Of a DNA stretch of 55,182 nt, positions 7,989 through 16,113 are shown piece by piece. This DNA comes from CAYLUN01 sp964386865 (GTDB lineage: Bacteria; Verrucomicrobiota; Kiritimatiellia; RFP12; UBA1067). The first letter of the stretch is position 1. Each line of letters opens with the position of its first letter. The notes under the pieces are model-generated. The model did not search any database. It was not told the origin of the DNA and saw nothing but the letters and a program-made list of their open reading frames with translations. Both the position numbers and the translations under genes were made by a program. The DNA is taken from assembly GCA_964386865.1 (NCBI GenBank), contig CAYLUN010000031.1, forward strand, positions 1-55,182. The letters run 5' to 3'.

Positions 7989-9509
7989 TCAGCGCCGCAC
8001 GCGCAGCGAAAGAACCAGAAACACCAGCAGGAACACGGCGGGCAAGGCCACCGCCGACCAGCCCATGAACACCATCCACTCGCGCCGCGAGAACCCGGTC
8101 ACCAGCGTCGCGTCGCCGCCCAGCGACGTCGCCGTTCCCGTGTCGATGCCAGCCAGCCAAGACACGGCGTTTAAGAAAAGGTCGCGGTTGGCGTTCGCCC
8201 GCGTCGACAGCGCGCCATTCATCACAAAGTCCGTTTCGCCGAACACGCACACGCGGGTCGGCCTGTAGGCGACGTCCTTGGAGACCGAGCCGCCCCGCTC
8301 CGAGACCGCCACCATGGAAACGGGGCCGCGCAGCTCGCTCTGCGCGTCGAAATGCCGGGGGAACACATCGGGGTGCGACTCGCCCCAGCCATCGCTGTCC
8401 GTGCTGACCACGAGCGTGACTTTCGGCCGGTCGGCCCCCCCCTCCTTTGCCGTTTCGTCAGCAACGGAAAGGCAGACCGCGTGGCCAAACACGACCGACG
8501 CGTTGCTGAGATTCCTCGTGATCACATGGTCGGCGAAGGCGGTCGCCACCACGTCCAGCCCGGAAAGCGTCTTCGGGCTTGCGGCGATGAAGGGCGTCAA
8601 GCGAATCCCCCACTTCTCGAGCAGCGGCTCCAAGCCGGTCGCCGCGCCCGGGGCGACGAGATAGAGGAGGCGCCCGCCGCGCTGCAGAAAAGCCTCGATC
8701 AGCCTCTGCTCGTCCTGCGCGAGCGACCGGTTGGCACCCGCCATCACGAGGACGTGGCAGTCGGCCGGAATCTGGCTCATCCCCGGCAGCGCGAGCGCCT
8801 TGATGTCATAGCCGTCCCGCTTCATCGCCCGCGCGATGTCCGAGAAGCCCCGCAGCTCGTCGTAGTCGTCCGCCCGCACCTCGCCGTGGCCCTGCAGCCA
8901 GTATACGACCGAGCGCTCGTACGGCAGCGAGAGGCGTGAAATCGCCGAGGCGCACGCCATCTCGCCGCGGAACACGCCCAGCCCGCCCTCTCCGCCGCGC
9001 CCCGACGGGCCCTCCTGAAGGTGCCGCTGCGTCTGCCGGGTCAGCATGTCGTCGAGCGTCACCACTATCCGGCGCCGCTGCCGCTCGAACAGGAGCGCGT
9101 TCTCCGGCACGCCCCACGCGGCCAGCTGCGCGGCGCGGGTCAGGTCCCAGCGCGGGTCAACGTACTCGATCACGATCTCCGCGCCAGCCACGCTCCTGGA
9201 CGCCTGCCGGATGCCCCTCAGCAGGCGCGACACGGGGCGGAACATCGTGTGGCGCCTGTCCATAAAGCACGCGACTTTGATCGAGCCCTGCGTGTCCGCC
9301 AGCACGTCGCGCGTGCGCTCGGAGACCAGCTTGACTGTTCCGACGGAGACTTCCCAGGACAAGTCCAGGCGATACGCCAGCGCAACCGCCAGACAGGTCA
9401 GCACCGCGCCCAATAGCACGGACAGAACCGACGTCGCCAGCAGCGTCCGCCTGCTGGCCGCAGGCCGACCCGCAGCCCCTCTGTCTTTTTCGCCTTTCAC
9501 CTGAGACAC
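7989..9509 (-). CDS. GldG-like ABC-transporter-associated membrane protein
   Basis: About 506 residues with a membrane helix near each end (residues about 20-42, and the C-terminal LPAVFLLVFLVLSLRVRR) and a GldG/IFT52-like sugar-binding-type domain between (CFMDRRHTMFRPV, VYWLQGHGEVRADDY, LVMAGANRSLAQDEQRLIEAFLQRGG). The frame could begin at 9569, but that start overlaps the permease gene by 44 bp and its first 20 codons look non-coding; GTG codons at 9509 or 9500 are preferred, with GGGG about eight bases before the latter. It sits between a permease and the DUF4340 gene, as in GldFG-type systems. The substrate is unknown, and gliding motility should not be assumed. Confidence 0.75.
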   Translation of the reverse strand: MSQVKGEKDRGAAGRPAASRRTLLATSVLSVLLGAVLTCLAVALAYRLDLSWEVSVGTVKLVSERTRDVLADTQGSIKVACFMDRRHTMFRPVSRLLRGIRQASRSVAGAEIVIEYVDPRWDLTRAAQLAAWGVPENALLFERQRRRIVVTLDDMLTRQTQRHLQEGPSGRGGEGGLGVFRGEMACASAISRLSLPYERSVVYWLQGHGEVRADDYDELRGFSDIARAMKRDGYDIKALALPGMSQIPADCHVLVMAGANRSLAQDEQRLIEAFLQRGGRLLYLVAPGAATGLEPLLEKWGIRLTPFIAASPKTLSGLDVVATAFADHVITRNLSNASVVFGHAVCLSVADETAKEGGADRPKVTLVVSTDSDGWGESHPDVFPRHFDAQSELRGPVSMVAVSERGGSVSKDVAYRPTRVCVFGETDFVMNGALSTRANANRDLFLNAVSWLAGIDTGTATSLGGDATLVTGFSRREWMVFMGWSAVALPAVFLLVFLVLSLRVRR

Positions 9510-9525
9510 CCCATATGACGCGCGC

Positions 9526-10269
9526 TCACCCCCTGAACCGCAGGCAGGCGAGCAGCTTCGAGCAGCCAAAAAGGAAGAAGACGGTCAGCGTCACATACAA
9601 CGCCAGAACCCCCGTCGAAAACAGCCCCGTCGAAAAGTCGTACACGTGCATCAGCAGCGGCATCCACGCCACCTCCAGCCGCACGGAAGGGATCCAGGCC
9701 AGGATCACCGCATAGACCGCGACCGGCAGCCCGCTGCACAGGACGAGCGAGCTCACCGCCGCCGCCGCCTGGTTCCGGAAGAACACCGAGACCATCGTGC
9801 CCGCCGCGCACCAGGTCGACGCCTGCAAGATGAGAATCAGGAACGTCGCGGCAAATCCCGGCGCCCGCACGGTTCCCTGCACCGGCTCGGACAACGCGGG
9901 CAGCACGACGGCCGGCGGCACCAGCGACAGCGCGAGCGCGAGCGCCATGACGGTCATGGCCGACAGGTACTTGCCAATCACCAAGTCACGCTCCCGGATC
10001 GGGGACGCCATCAGCAGGTCGATCATGCCGGTCGAGCGCTCCTCGGCGAAGAGCCGCATCGTCAGCACCGCGCTTAGGATCGGCAGCCAGGGCGCCACGG
10101 AGACGCCCCAGATGCTCTGCACCTGCAGCACGCTCCCCTCATGCCGCCTCAGCAGCATCACGAAAGTCCAGCCGCAGACAGCCAGAAAGGCCGCCACCGG
10201 CACACAGCACGAGAAGGCGCCCCGGAACGACCGCACCTCGCGCAGCCACGTCACTTGTATGGCGGTCAT
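9526..10269 (-). CDS. ABC-2 type transporter permease (GldF-like)
   Basis: A 247-residue integral membrane protein with about six hydrophobic segments. The cytoplasmic signature RLFAEERSTGMIDLLMASPIRERDLVIGKYL is typical of ABC-2/GldF permeases (quoted here across residues about 70-100; the key part is EERSTGMIDLL). Its ATG overlaps the end of the ATPase gene by four bases, so the two are probably coupled and form the transporter core. Confidence 0.85.
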   Translation of the reverse strand: MTAIQVTWLREVRSFRGAFSCCVPVAAFLAVCGWTFVMLLRRHEGSVLQVQSIWGVSVAPWLPILSAVLTMRLFAEERSTGMIDLLMASPIRERDLVIGKYLSAMTVMALALALSLVPPAVVLPALSEPVQGTVRAPGFAATFLILILQASTWCAAGTMVSVFFRNQAAAAVSSLVLCSGLPVAVYAVILAWIPSVRLEVAWMPLLMHVYDFSTGLFSTGVLALYVTLTVFFLFGCSKLLACLRFRG

Positions 10270-10994
10270 AGCGGCTCCTCCCCGCCCGCGCCGGAGGCGC
10301 TGATCTGCCGCTCCAAGAGGCGGGCCAGCTCAGCCCGGCCATGCTCGCTCACGCGGTACGTCGCACACACGCGGCCGCGGTTCAGCACGATGAACCGCGT
10401 GGCCCACTCCAGCATCTCGTGAATCTCATGGCCGGCCAACACGACTGCCGCGCGCGCCGACGCCGCCGTCAGCACCGCGGCGATCTTCCTGCGGTGCGGC
10501 ACGTCCAGGCCCGCGAGCGGGTCGTCCAGCAGCAGCGCCTTCGGGTGCATCACCAGCGCATCGGCCAGCCCCAGTCGCTTCCGGAAGCCGTGCGACAGCA
10601 GGCGCACCCGCGTCCTGCGCTCCTCCCCGAGACCGCACGCCTCCAGCGTCTCGCTCACGCGGCGGCGGACGCGCAAGCTGCGCTCGCCCTTCAGGCACAC
10701 GCGGTAGGTCAGGTACCCCTCCACCGTCATCTCGCTGTAGAGCGGGCAGTGCTCGGACAGATAGCCGATGCCTCGGCGGTAACGGATCGGGCGCACCAGC
10801 GGATCGGTTCCGTCGAGGCGGACCGTGCCCGCATCCTGCATCAGCAGCGTCGCCAGAATCCTGAGCAGCGTCGTCTTCCCCGCGCCGTTCGGCCCGGTCA
10901 CAGCCACGATCTCGCCCGGCGCCACATCGAACGTGACGTCATCCAGCGCCCTGCGCGCGCCGTAGGCAAACGAAATATGCTCGACTTCCAGCAT
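10266..10994 (-). CDS. ABC transporter ATP-binding protein (GldA-like)
   Basis: A 242-residue ABC ATPase: Walker A GPNGAGKTT (about 33-41), signature region LLSHGFRKRLGLADAL (with SHG in place of the classical SGG, as often seen in ABC-2 exporters), Walker B ALLLDDPLAGLD and a switch histidine in VLAGHEIHEM. Note that the Walker B end reads DDP where many ABC proteins have DEP. The ATG at 10994 is chosen over one at 11015 because MLEVEHISFAYG is the usual family start and the upstream ATG has its ribosome site too close. It follows the phosphomannomutase stop within two bases. Confidence 0.88.
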   Translation of the reverse strand: MLEVEHISFAYGARRALDDVTFDVAPGEIVAVTGPNGAGKTTLLRILATLLMQDAGTVRLDGTDPLVRPIRYRRGIGYLSEHCPLYSEMTVEGYLTYRVCLKGERSLRVRRRVSETLEACGLGEERRTRVRLLSHGFRKRLGLADALVMHPKALLLDDPLAGLDVPHRRKIAAVLTAASARAAVVLAGHEIHEMLEWATRFIVLNRGRVCATYRVSEHGRAELARLLERQISASGAGGEEPL

Positions 10995-10995
10995 C

Positions 10996-12372
10996 TCAGC
11001 GCCCCAGCTCCCCATGCTCCTGCCCGGCCGCCACGAAAGGAGCGAGCGCGCCGCGCAGCAGCGCCGTTCGCGCCGCCAACTGCGACGCGTCGCGCGCCTC
11101 GACGATCAGCCGCAGGTACGGCTCCGTGTTCGACTTCCGGATGTTCAGCCACCAGTCGGCGTACTCGATCCGCACGCCGTCGAACGAGTACGACGCCAGC
11201 GGCTCGCCGAACGCCTTCAGCGCGAGCAGCGCCGCCGCGATCGCCCCGTCCTTGTCCTCGATCTGAAAATTCATCTCGCCCGAGTTGGCGTAACGGCGGA
11301 TCGGCGCGATCAGCCCGCTGAAGCTCACGCCCCGCCGCTTCGCGTCGGCCAGCGCGTTCAGAACCAGCAGCGCGGCCAGCTCGCCGGAATCGCAGCAGCA
11401 GAAGTCGCGAAAATAGTAGTGCCCCGCCAGCTCCCCGCCGCAGACCGCGCCGGTCTCGCGCAGGGCCACCTTGGCGAAGGCGTGCCCGACCTTGCCCATC
11501 ACCGTCCGCGCGCCGTCCGCCTGCAGGGCCTCGATGACCCCGCGCGACGTGCGGATATCGTGGATCACCGTCGCGCCCGGCTCGCGGGCCAAAAAGGCAT
11601 GCGCGATCACAGGAATCAGATAGTCCGGCTGTATGAACGCGCCGGTCTCATCCACGAACATCACCCGGTCGGCGTCGCCGTCGAAAATCACGCCCGCGTC
11701 CAGCCCGCCCGCCCGGACCGCGGCCGCCAGCTGGGCGCAGTTCTCGATGTCCAGCGGGTTGGGCGCGTGGTGCGGGAAGCGCCCGTCGGGTGCTTCGTTG
11801 AGGTAGAGGAACGCGTCGCCCAGTACGTCGCGCGCCACGAGCCCACCCACGCCGTCCGAGCAGTCGACGGCCAGGCGCAGCCCCGACAGATCGCCGCGGT
11901 ATCGGCGCAGCCACTCCACAAACGCCTCGCGGCAGTCCACGCTCCGAACGCGGCCCGGCTGCTCCGCCTCGCGCGGCAGCTCCCCGGAGCGCACGCGCGC
12001 TTCCAGTTCGGCAAGCCCCGTGGCATAGCCCACCGGCACGGCGCCCGCCCGCGACACCTTCATGCCGTTGTGCCCGGGCGGGTTGTGCGACGCCGTGATC
12101 TGCACCGACGCGTCGTAGCCGCCCCGCGCCGTGAAAAAGTAGACCATCGGGGTGGTCGCCAAGCCCATGTCGTCGACCTCGCAGCCCGCAGCCACGAGCC
12201 CACGGCAAAGCGCCTCGCGGATCGCGTCGGAGGAAAGCCGAGCGTCGCGCCCCACGAGCACGCGGCGCGCGCCCAGAACGGTCGGCAGCCACCGGCCGAT
12301 CCTGAACACGGTGTCGAGATCGAACGCCTTGCCGAACTCCCCCCGCATGTCATATGCCTTGAAAAAAGACAT
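10996..12372 (-). CDS. Phosphomannomutase/phosphoglucomutase
   Basis: A 458-residue alpha-D-phosphohexomutase that interconverts hexose 1- and 6-phosphates in the cytoplasm, supplying sugar nucleotides for cell-surface glycans. The four domains show their signatures: catalytic phosphoserine loop TASHNPPGHNGMK (Ser at about 95), metal-binding DGDADR (about 235), sugar-binding GGELAGHYYF (GEXSGH-type position) and the C-terminal phosphate loop KSNTEPYLR. The active residues are intact. It is first in a five-gene run with the ABC/GldG/DUF4340 genes and is almost contiguous with the ATPase, which hints at an envelope-glycan connection, but this is inference. Confidence 0.92.
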   Translation of the reverse strand: MSFFKAYDMRGEFGKAFDLDTVFRIGRWLPTVLGARRVLVGRDARLSSDAIREALCRGLVAAGCEVDDMGLATTPMVYFFTARGGYDASVQITASHNPPGHNGMKVSRAGAVPVGYATGLAELEARVRSGELPREAEQPGRVRSVDCREAFVEWLRRYRGDLSGLRLAVDCSDGVGGLVARDVLGDAFLYLNEAPDGRFPHHAPNPLDIENCAQLAAAVRAGGLDAGVIFDGDADRVMFVDETGAFIQPDYLIPVIAHAFLAREPGATVIHDIRTSRGVIEALQADGARTVMGKVGHAFAKVALRETGAVCGGELAGHYYFRDFCCCDSGELAALLVLNALADAKRRGVSFSGLIAPIRRYANSGEMNFQIEDKDGAIAAALLALKAFGEPLASYSFDGVRIEYADWWLNIRKSNTEPYLRLIVEARDASQLAARTALLRGALAPFVAAGQEHGELGR

Positions 12373-12452
12373 GTCCCTCCATCGCGACTACCGGCCTGAC
12401 AGCCGAAGACCCCCTCGTTGAGCGATTGACCGCCTCTCCTCGTTTCCAGGCG

Positions 12453-12941
12453 CTACTGGATCACCACCAGCGAGATGCCGGCGTGCTCGCCCTTCGGCTT
12501 CATGGTCTTGAGCCAGGAGGGCATCTTCTCGCCACCCGCCGCCGACAGCCCGTTTGTGGCCAGCCCCTCGGGCGACGCCGCCGCCAGCGTCTCCATGACC
12601 TCTTGCAGGCGGGCGGCGCTGCGACGATCGCGCTGAGCAGACGAGGAAAAAGCGCCTAGAATGCCCCCCACCAGCATGCAGATGATCGAAACGAGCGTCA
12701 AGGTTGACAGCGTGACCGACGGCTTGCCGTCTTGTCCGACCCGCAGCCCAGACTCGGCCAAGGCCCGATCTCGAACCGCCTCCAGTCGCTCGCGCTCCAG
12801 CAAGATCCGCTCGCGCTCCAGCTTCAGCTTCTCGTGCTCGATCTGCAGTTCTGTCCGCGACAACGTTTCGTCGTCGCCGCGAACCTCCTGACTTGCCACA
12901 GCTGACCGCTCGTCCATCTCACGCTCCTCGCTCTCGCCCAC
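12453..12941 (-). CDS. Hypothetical coiled-coil protein with one membrane segment
   Basis: A 162-residue protein that I do not recognise. Residues about 28-66 are a very charged heptad-like coiled coil (repeats of LERERI/LLERERLE), followed by a hydrophobic segment (about 77-97, TLSTLTLVSIICMLVGGILGAF) that could be a membrane anchor, and a less structured tail ending in GISLVVIQ. Two starts are possible, 12941 and the Met nine codons later (12917). It stands alone between the phosphomannomutase operon and the divergent V-ATPase operon. Confidence 0.6.
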   Translation of the reverse strand: MGESEEREMDERSAVASQEVRGDDETLSRTELQIEHEKLKLERERILLERERLEAVRDRALAESGLRVGQDGKPSVTLSTLTLVSIICMLVGGILGAFSSSAQRDRRSAARLQEVMETLAAASPEGLATNGLSAAGGEKMPSWLKTMKPKGEHAGISLVVIQ

Positions 12942-12961
12942 TTTGCCTCAAGTTCATTCTT

Positions 12962-12967
12962 AGTATA
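12962..12967 (-). promoter_or_regulatory. Candidate -10 box for the coiled-coil gene
   Basis: TATACT on the minus strand, 21 bp before the 12941 start codon; the base context 17 bp upstream (TTTCGA) is a weak -35. The rest of the 252-bp gap (12942-13193) holds no gene; its other visible signal is the V-ATPase promoter candidate. Confidence 0.35.
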
Positions 12968-13131
12968 GTGCAAACAGCCTCCCTTCGAAACAGTAAAGTC
13001 ACGCGGTAAAGTCACGGCTTACCGGCCGGGCGGCAGCCGCGCGAGTCACCCCCGCCTGCGCAGACGCTCGCGCCCTGCACCCAACGCGCCCCGCTTGCGC
13101 GCGTCTTTCTTTGATCGGGAGCGACTGCAGC

Positions 13132-13161
13132 TTGACCGAACGGTCGCGGATTCGGTATTTT
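13132..13161 (+). promoter_or_regulatory. Candidate promoter of the V-ATPase operon
   Basis: TTGACC (13132-13137), an 18-bp spacer and TATTTT (13156-13161), 33 bp before the subunit E start. The surrounding gap is otherwise GC-rich, so the A/T-rich -10 stands out. Confidence 0.5.
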
Positions 13162-13193
13162 AACGTCTATTTCAAGCGAGACTTGGATGACGT

Positions 13194-13784
13194 ATGACAC
13201 AAGACCTGCAACACCTGCTGGACAAGATCCAGCGCGACGGCGTGGACAAGGCCAAGTCCGAGGCGGACAAGATCTTGGAGAAGGCCAGCGCGCAGTCCGG
13301 CGCCCTGCTCGCTGACGCCAAGAGCGAGGCGGCCCGCATCATCGCCTGCGCGCGGCAGGAGGCCGAGGCGTTTGAGAGCCGCGCCGAAGAGACTATCCGC
13401 CAGTCCGCCCGCGACACGGTTCTAGTCGTTGAGAAGTCCGTCACGGCGCTCCTGACCAACCTGTTGCTGAAGGACATCAACGCCGCCCTGGGCGAAGCGG
13501 ACCTCGCCGCTAGCCTTGCGGCCGAAGCCGTCCGCGCCTACCTCTCCGGCAGCGGCGCGGTCGAGGTCGTCGCAGCCTCGAAACTGGCCGACTCTCTGCG
13601 CGCCAAGCTCGCCGCCGAGGCTGTGGACGGCGTCACGGTCGTCACCGACGACGCGACCGGCGCAGGGTTCCGCGTCCGTCTTGCGCACGGTCGCATCGAG
13701 CACGCCTTCACCGGCGCCGCCGTGTCCGAGGCTCTTGCCCGCCAGCTCCGTCCCCGTCTCGCCGCCCTGATGAAGCCGACCTGA
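13194..13784 (+). CDS. atpE: V-type ATP synthase subunit E
   Basis: A 196-residue subunit E, part of the peripheral stalk that holds the catalytic head against rotation. The N-terminal half is a long Ala/Glu/Lys-rich helix (ADKILEKASAQSGALLADAKSEAARII), and the C-terminal half is a small alpha/beta domain (VTVVTDDATGAGFRVRLAHGRIEHAFT, then a helix), the normal E-subunit architecture; the motif pieces are given in two parts around residues 25-50 and 147-172. First gene of the operon; spacing to the next gene is 23 bp. Identification rests on architecture and operon position more than on strict motifs. Confidence 0.88.
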   Translation: MTQDLQHLLDKIQRDGVDKAKSEADKILEKASAQSGALLADAKSEAARIIACARQEAEAFESRAEETIRQSARDTVLVVEKSVTALLTNLLLKDINAALGEADLAASLAAEAVRAYLSGSGAVEVVAASKLADSLRAKLAAEAVDGVTVVTDDATGAGFRVRLAHGRIEHAFTGAAVSEALARQLRPRLAALMKPT

Positions 13785-13807
13785 GCCGCCAGCCGTCCGA
13801 GCCTCGC

Positions 13808-14344
13808 ATGAGCCTCTACTACTTACTCGCCAGCCTGCCGACACTGACCTTCGACGCCACGCCGTCCCTGTCCGCCGCCGCGTTCTTGGAGGCCTGCCGC
13901 GCGCAGCTCGGGGAGGCCGACGCCGAGGCCGCAGACGCGCTGTTTCACGGCGCGCCCTCCAGCCACCCGTTCGCCGCCGCGTGGCGCGACAAGGAGGCGA
14001 TCTTGCGCAACGCCGTGGCGCGCGAGCGCGCTCGCGCAGCCGGCTTGGACGCCACCCGCTGGCTGCGCCCCACGGACGGCTGCGACACCCAGATCGAGAG
14101 CCTGGTCGAAGACGCCTTCCAAGAGGGCGACCCGCTCAAGAAGGAGAAGGCTCTCGACCAGGCGCGGTGGACCGCCGCCGAGGAGCTGCAGGGCCCCGAC
14201 CCGCTCAGCGTCAAGGTCGCCCTCGCCTACGCGGTCAAGCTCGCCATCCTCGCGCGCTGGTCCGCGCGCCGCGCGAACCGCGGCCACAAGGTCTTCGACA
14301 CGCTCACCGCCATCCCGATCACGGTCGGAGGTGCGGGCGAATAG
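13808..14344 (+). CDS. DUF2764 family V-type ATPase accessory protein
   Basis: A 178-residue, mostly helical protein starting SLYYLLASLPTL, the standard start of DUF2764 proteins. In bacterial V-ATPase operons of Bacteroidota, spirochaetes, chlamydiae and relatives this gene takes the place of subunit C, the socket between rotor ring and central shaft, and is probably a shortened C-subunit analogue. The position between E and A fits that family. No other subunit C is present in the operon. Confidence 0.82.
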   Translation: MSLYYLLASLPTLTFDATPSLSAAAFLEACRAQLGEADAEAADALFHGAPSSHPFAAAWRDKEAILRNAVARERARAAGLDATRWLRPTDGCDTQIESLVEDAFQEGDPLKKEKALDQARWTAAEELQGPDPLSVKVALAYAVKLAILARWSARRANRGHKVFDTLTAIPITVGGAGE

Positions 14345-14370
14345 TCACTCACCCTGCAGGAAACCGCTTT

Positions 14371-16113
14371 ATGTCTACAACAGGTAAAATTGTCGCCGTC
14401 AACGGCAACATGATCTCGGTCGCGTTCGAGGGCGCGGTCGCCCAAAACGAGGTGGGCTACGCCTGCATTGAGCAGCCGGCTGGCCCGCAGCGGCTCATGA
14501 GCGAGATCGTCCGCATCCGCGGCCGCGTGGCCGACATGCAGGTCTTCGAAGACACGCGCGACCTGCAGATCGGCGACGCGGTCGACTTCACGGGCAACCT
14601 GCTGGCTGCCGAGCTCGGCCCAGGGTTGCTCCGGCAGATCTACGACGGCCTCCAAAACCCCCTGCCCCAGCTCGCCGAGCAGTGCGGCTTCTTCCTCCAG
14701 CGAGGCACCTACCTCAACGCGCTTGACCGTCACACGCGGTGGGCGTTCACGCCGGCCGCCAAGCCCGGCGACCGGCTGACGGCAGGAGAATCGATCGGCA
14801 CCGTGCCTGAGGGCATCTTCAAGCACCGCATCATGGTGCCTTTTTCGTTCCGCGGCGTGTACACCGTCTCGCGCGTCGCCCCGGCCGGCGACTACACGGT
14901 CGAGCAGGAGGTGGCCGTGCTGACCGACGCGGACGGCCGCGACCACAGCGTGGCGATGCTGCAGCGCTGGCCTGTCAAGCTGCCCATCACCTGCTTTGCC
15001 GAGCGGCTCAAGCCGGCGGGCACCATGACCACGCGCATTCGGTCCGTGGACACTTTCTTTCCCGTCGCCCTCGGCGGAACCTACTGCATCCCCGGGCCTT
15101 TCGGAGCGGGCAAAACCGTGCTCCAGCAGATCACGTCCCGCTACGCCGATGTGGACATCGTGGTGCTCGCCGCCTGCGGCGAGCGCGCCGGCGAGGTGGT
15201 GGAGACGCTGCGCGAATTTCCCGAGCTTGAGGACCCTCGCACCGGCAAGACGCTGATGGACCGGACGGTCATCATCTGCAACACGTCGTCGATGCCCGTG
15301 GCCGCGCGCGAGGCCTCGGTCTACACGGCGGTGACGCTCGCCAGCTACTACCGCCAGATGGGCCTCAACGTGCTCCTGCTGGCCGACTCCACCTCGCGCT
15401 GGGCGCAGGCGCTGCGCGAGCTCTCGGGCCGGCTGGAGGAAATCCCCGGCGAAGAAGCGTTCCCCGCCTACCTGGAGTCGCTCATCGCCAACTTTTATGA
15501 GCGCGCGGGCCTCGTGCGGCTCAAGGACGGCTCGCTCGGCTCGGTGACCATCGGCGGCACCGTTTCGCCCGCGGGCGGCAACTTCGATGAGCCGGTGACG
15601 CAGGCCACGCTCAAGGTCGTCGGCGCGTTCCACGGCCTCTCCCGCGCCCGCTCCGACGCGCGGCGCTTCCCCGCGATCGACCCGCTCGAGAGCTGGAGCA
15701 AATATGCGAGCGTCATCGAGAAGGAGCGCGTCGAGCGGTTGCGCAAGATCCTGCGCGCCGGCAGCGACGTGGCGCAGATGATGAAGGTCGTCGGCGAGGA
15801 GGGCACGAGCATTCACGACTTCCTGTCCTACCTGAAGGGCGAGCTCCTCGACGCGGTCTACTTGCAGCAGAACGCCTTCAACGACGTGGACGCGGCCACG
15901 CCCGCCGACCGTCAGCGCGAGATGTTCGGCGTGGTCGAGCAGGCCATGCTCGCCGACTACAGCTTTACCGACAAAGCCGCGTCTCGCAAATTCTTCCAGG
16001 GGGTGACGCAGGCGTTCATCGACTGGAACCAGACGCCGTCCGACTCGCCCGAGTACGCCGCGCGGCGAGACGCAATCGCGGAGATGACAGAGGAGGCCTG
16101 CGCCCATGCATAA
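14371..16113 (+). CDS. atpA: V-type ATP synthase catalytic subunit A
   Basis: A 580-residue catalytic subunit. The Walker A loop reads GPFGAGKTV (about 242-250), the V/A-type form; the catalytic GER motif (CGERAGEVVE) and LADSTSRWAQALRE (Walker B and following arginine region) are intact, and the non-homologous insert typical of A subunits lies at about 120-190. The ATG at 14371 is chosen because STTGKIVAVNGNMI is the beta-barrel start; the open frame continues 5' only as an overlap with the previous gene. It overlaps subunit B by eight bases. Confidence 0.96.
   Translation: MSTTGKIVAVNGNMISVAFEGAVAQNEVGYACIEQPAGPQRLMSEIVRIRGRVADMQVFEDTRDLQIGDAVDFTGNLLAAELGPGLLRQIYDGLQNPLPQLAEQCGFFLQRGTYLNALDRHTRWAFTPAAKPGDRLTAGESIGTVPEGIFKHRIMVPFSFRGVYTVSRVAPAGDYTVEQEVAVLTDADGRDHSVAMLQRWPVKLPITCFAERLKPAGTMTTRIRSVDTFFPVALGGTYCIPGPFGAGKTVLQQITSRYADVDIVVLAACGERAGEVVETLREFPELEDPRTGKTLMDRTVIICNTSSMPVAAREASVYTAVTLASYYRQMGLNVLLLADSTSRWAQALRELSGRLEEIPGEEAFPAYLESLIANFYERAGLVRLKDGSLGSVTIGGTVSPAGGNFDEPVTQATLKVVGAFHGLSRARSDARRFPAIDPLESWSKYASVIEKERVERLRKILRAGSDVAQMMKVVGEEGTSIHDFLSYLKGELLDAVYLQQNAFNDVDAATPADRQREMFGVVEQAMLADYSFTDKAASRKFFQGVTQAFIDWNQTPSDSPEYAARRDAIAEMTEEACAHA

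Noticed and set aside
5942..8068. Long plus-strand open frame opposite the DUF4340 gene
   Set aside because: His/Arg/Ala-rich translation with no domain; the minus strand shows a membrane anchor and repeated DUF4340 strands.
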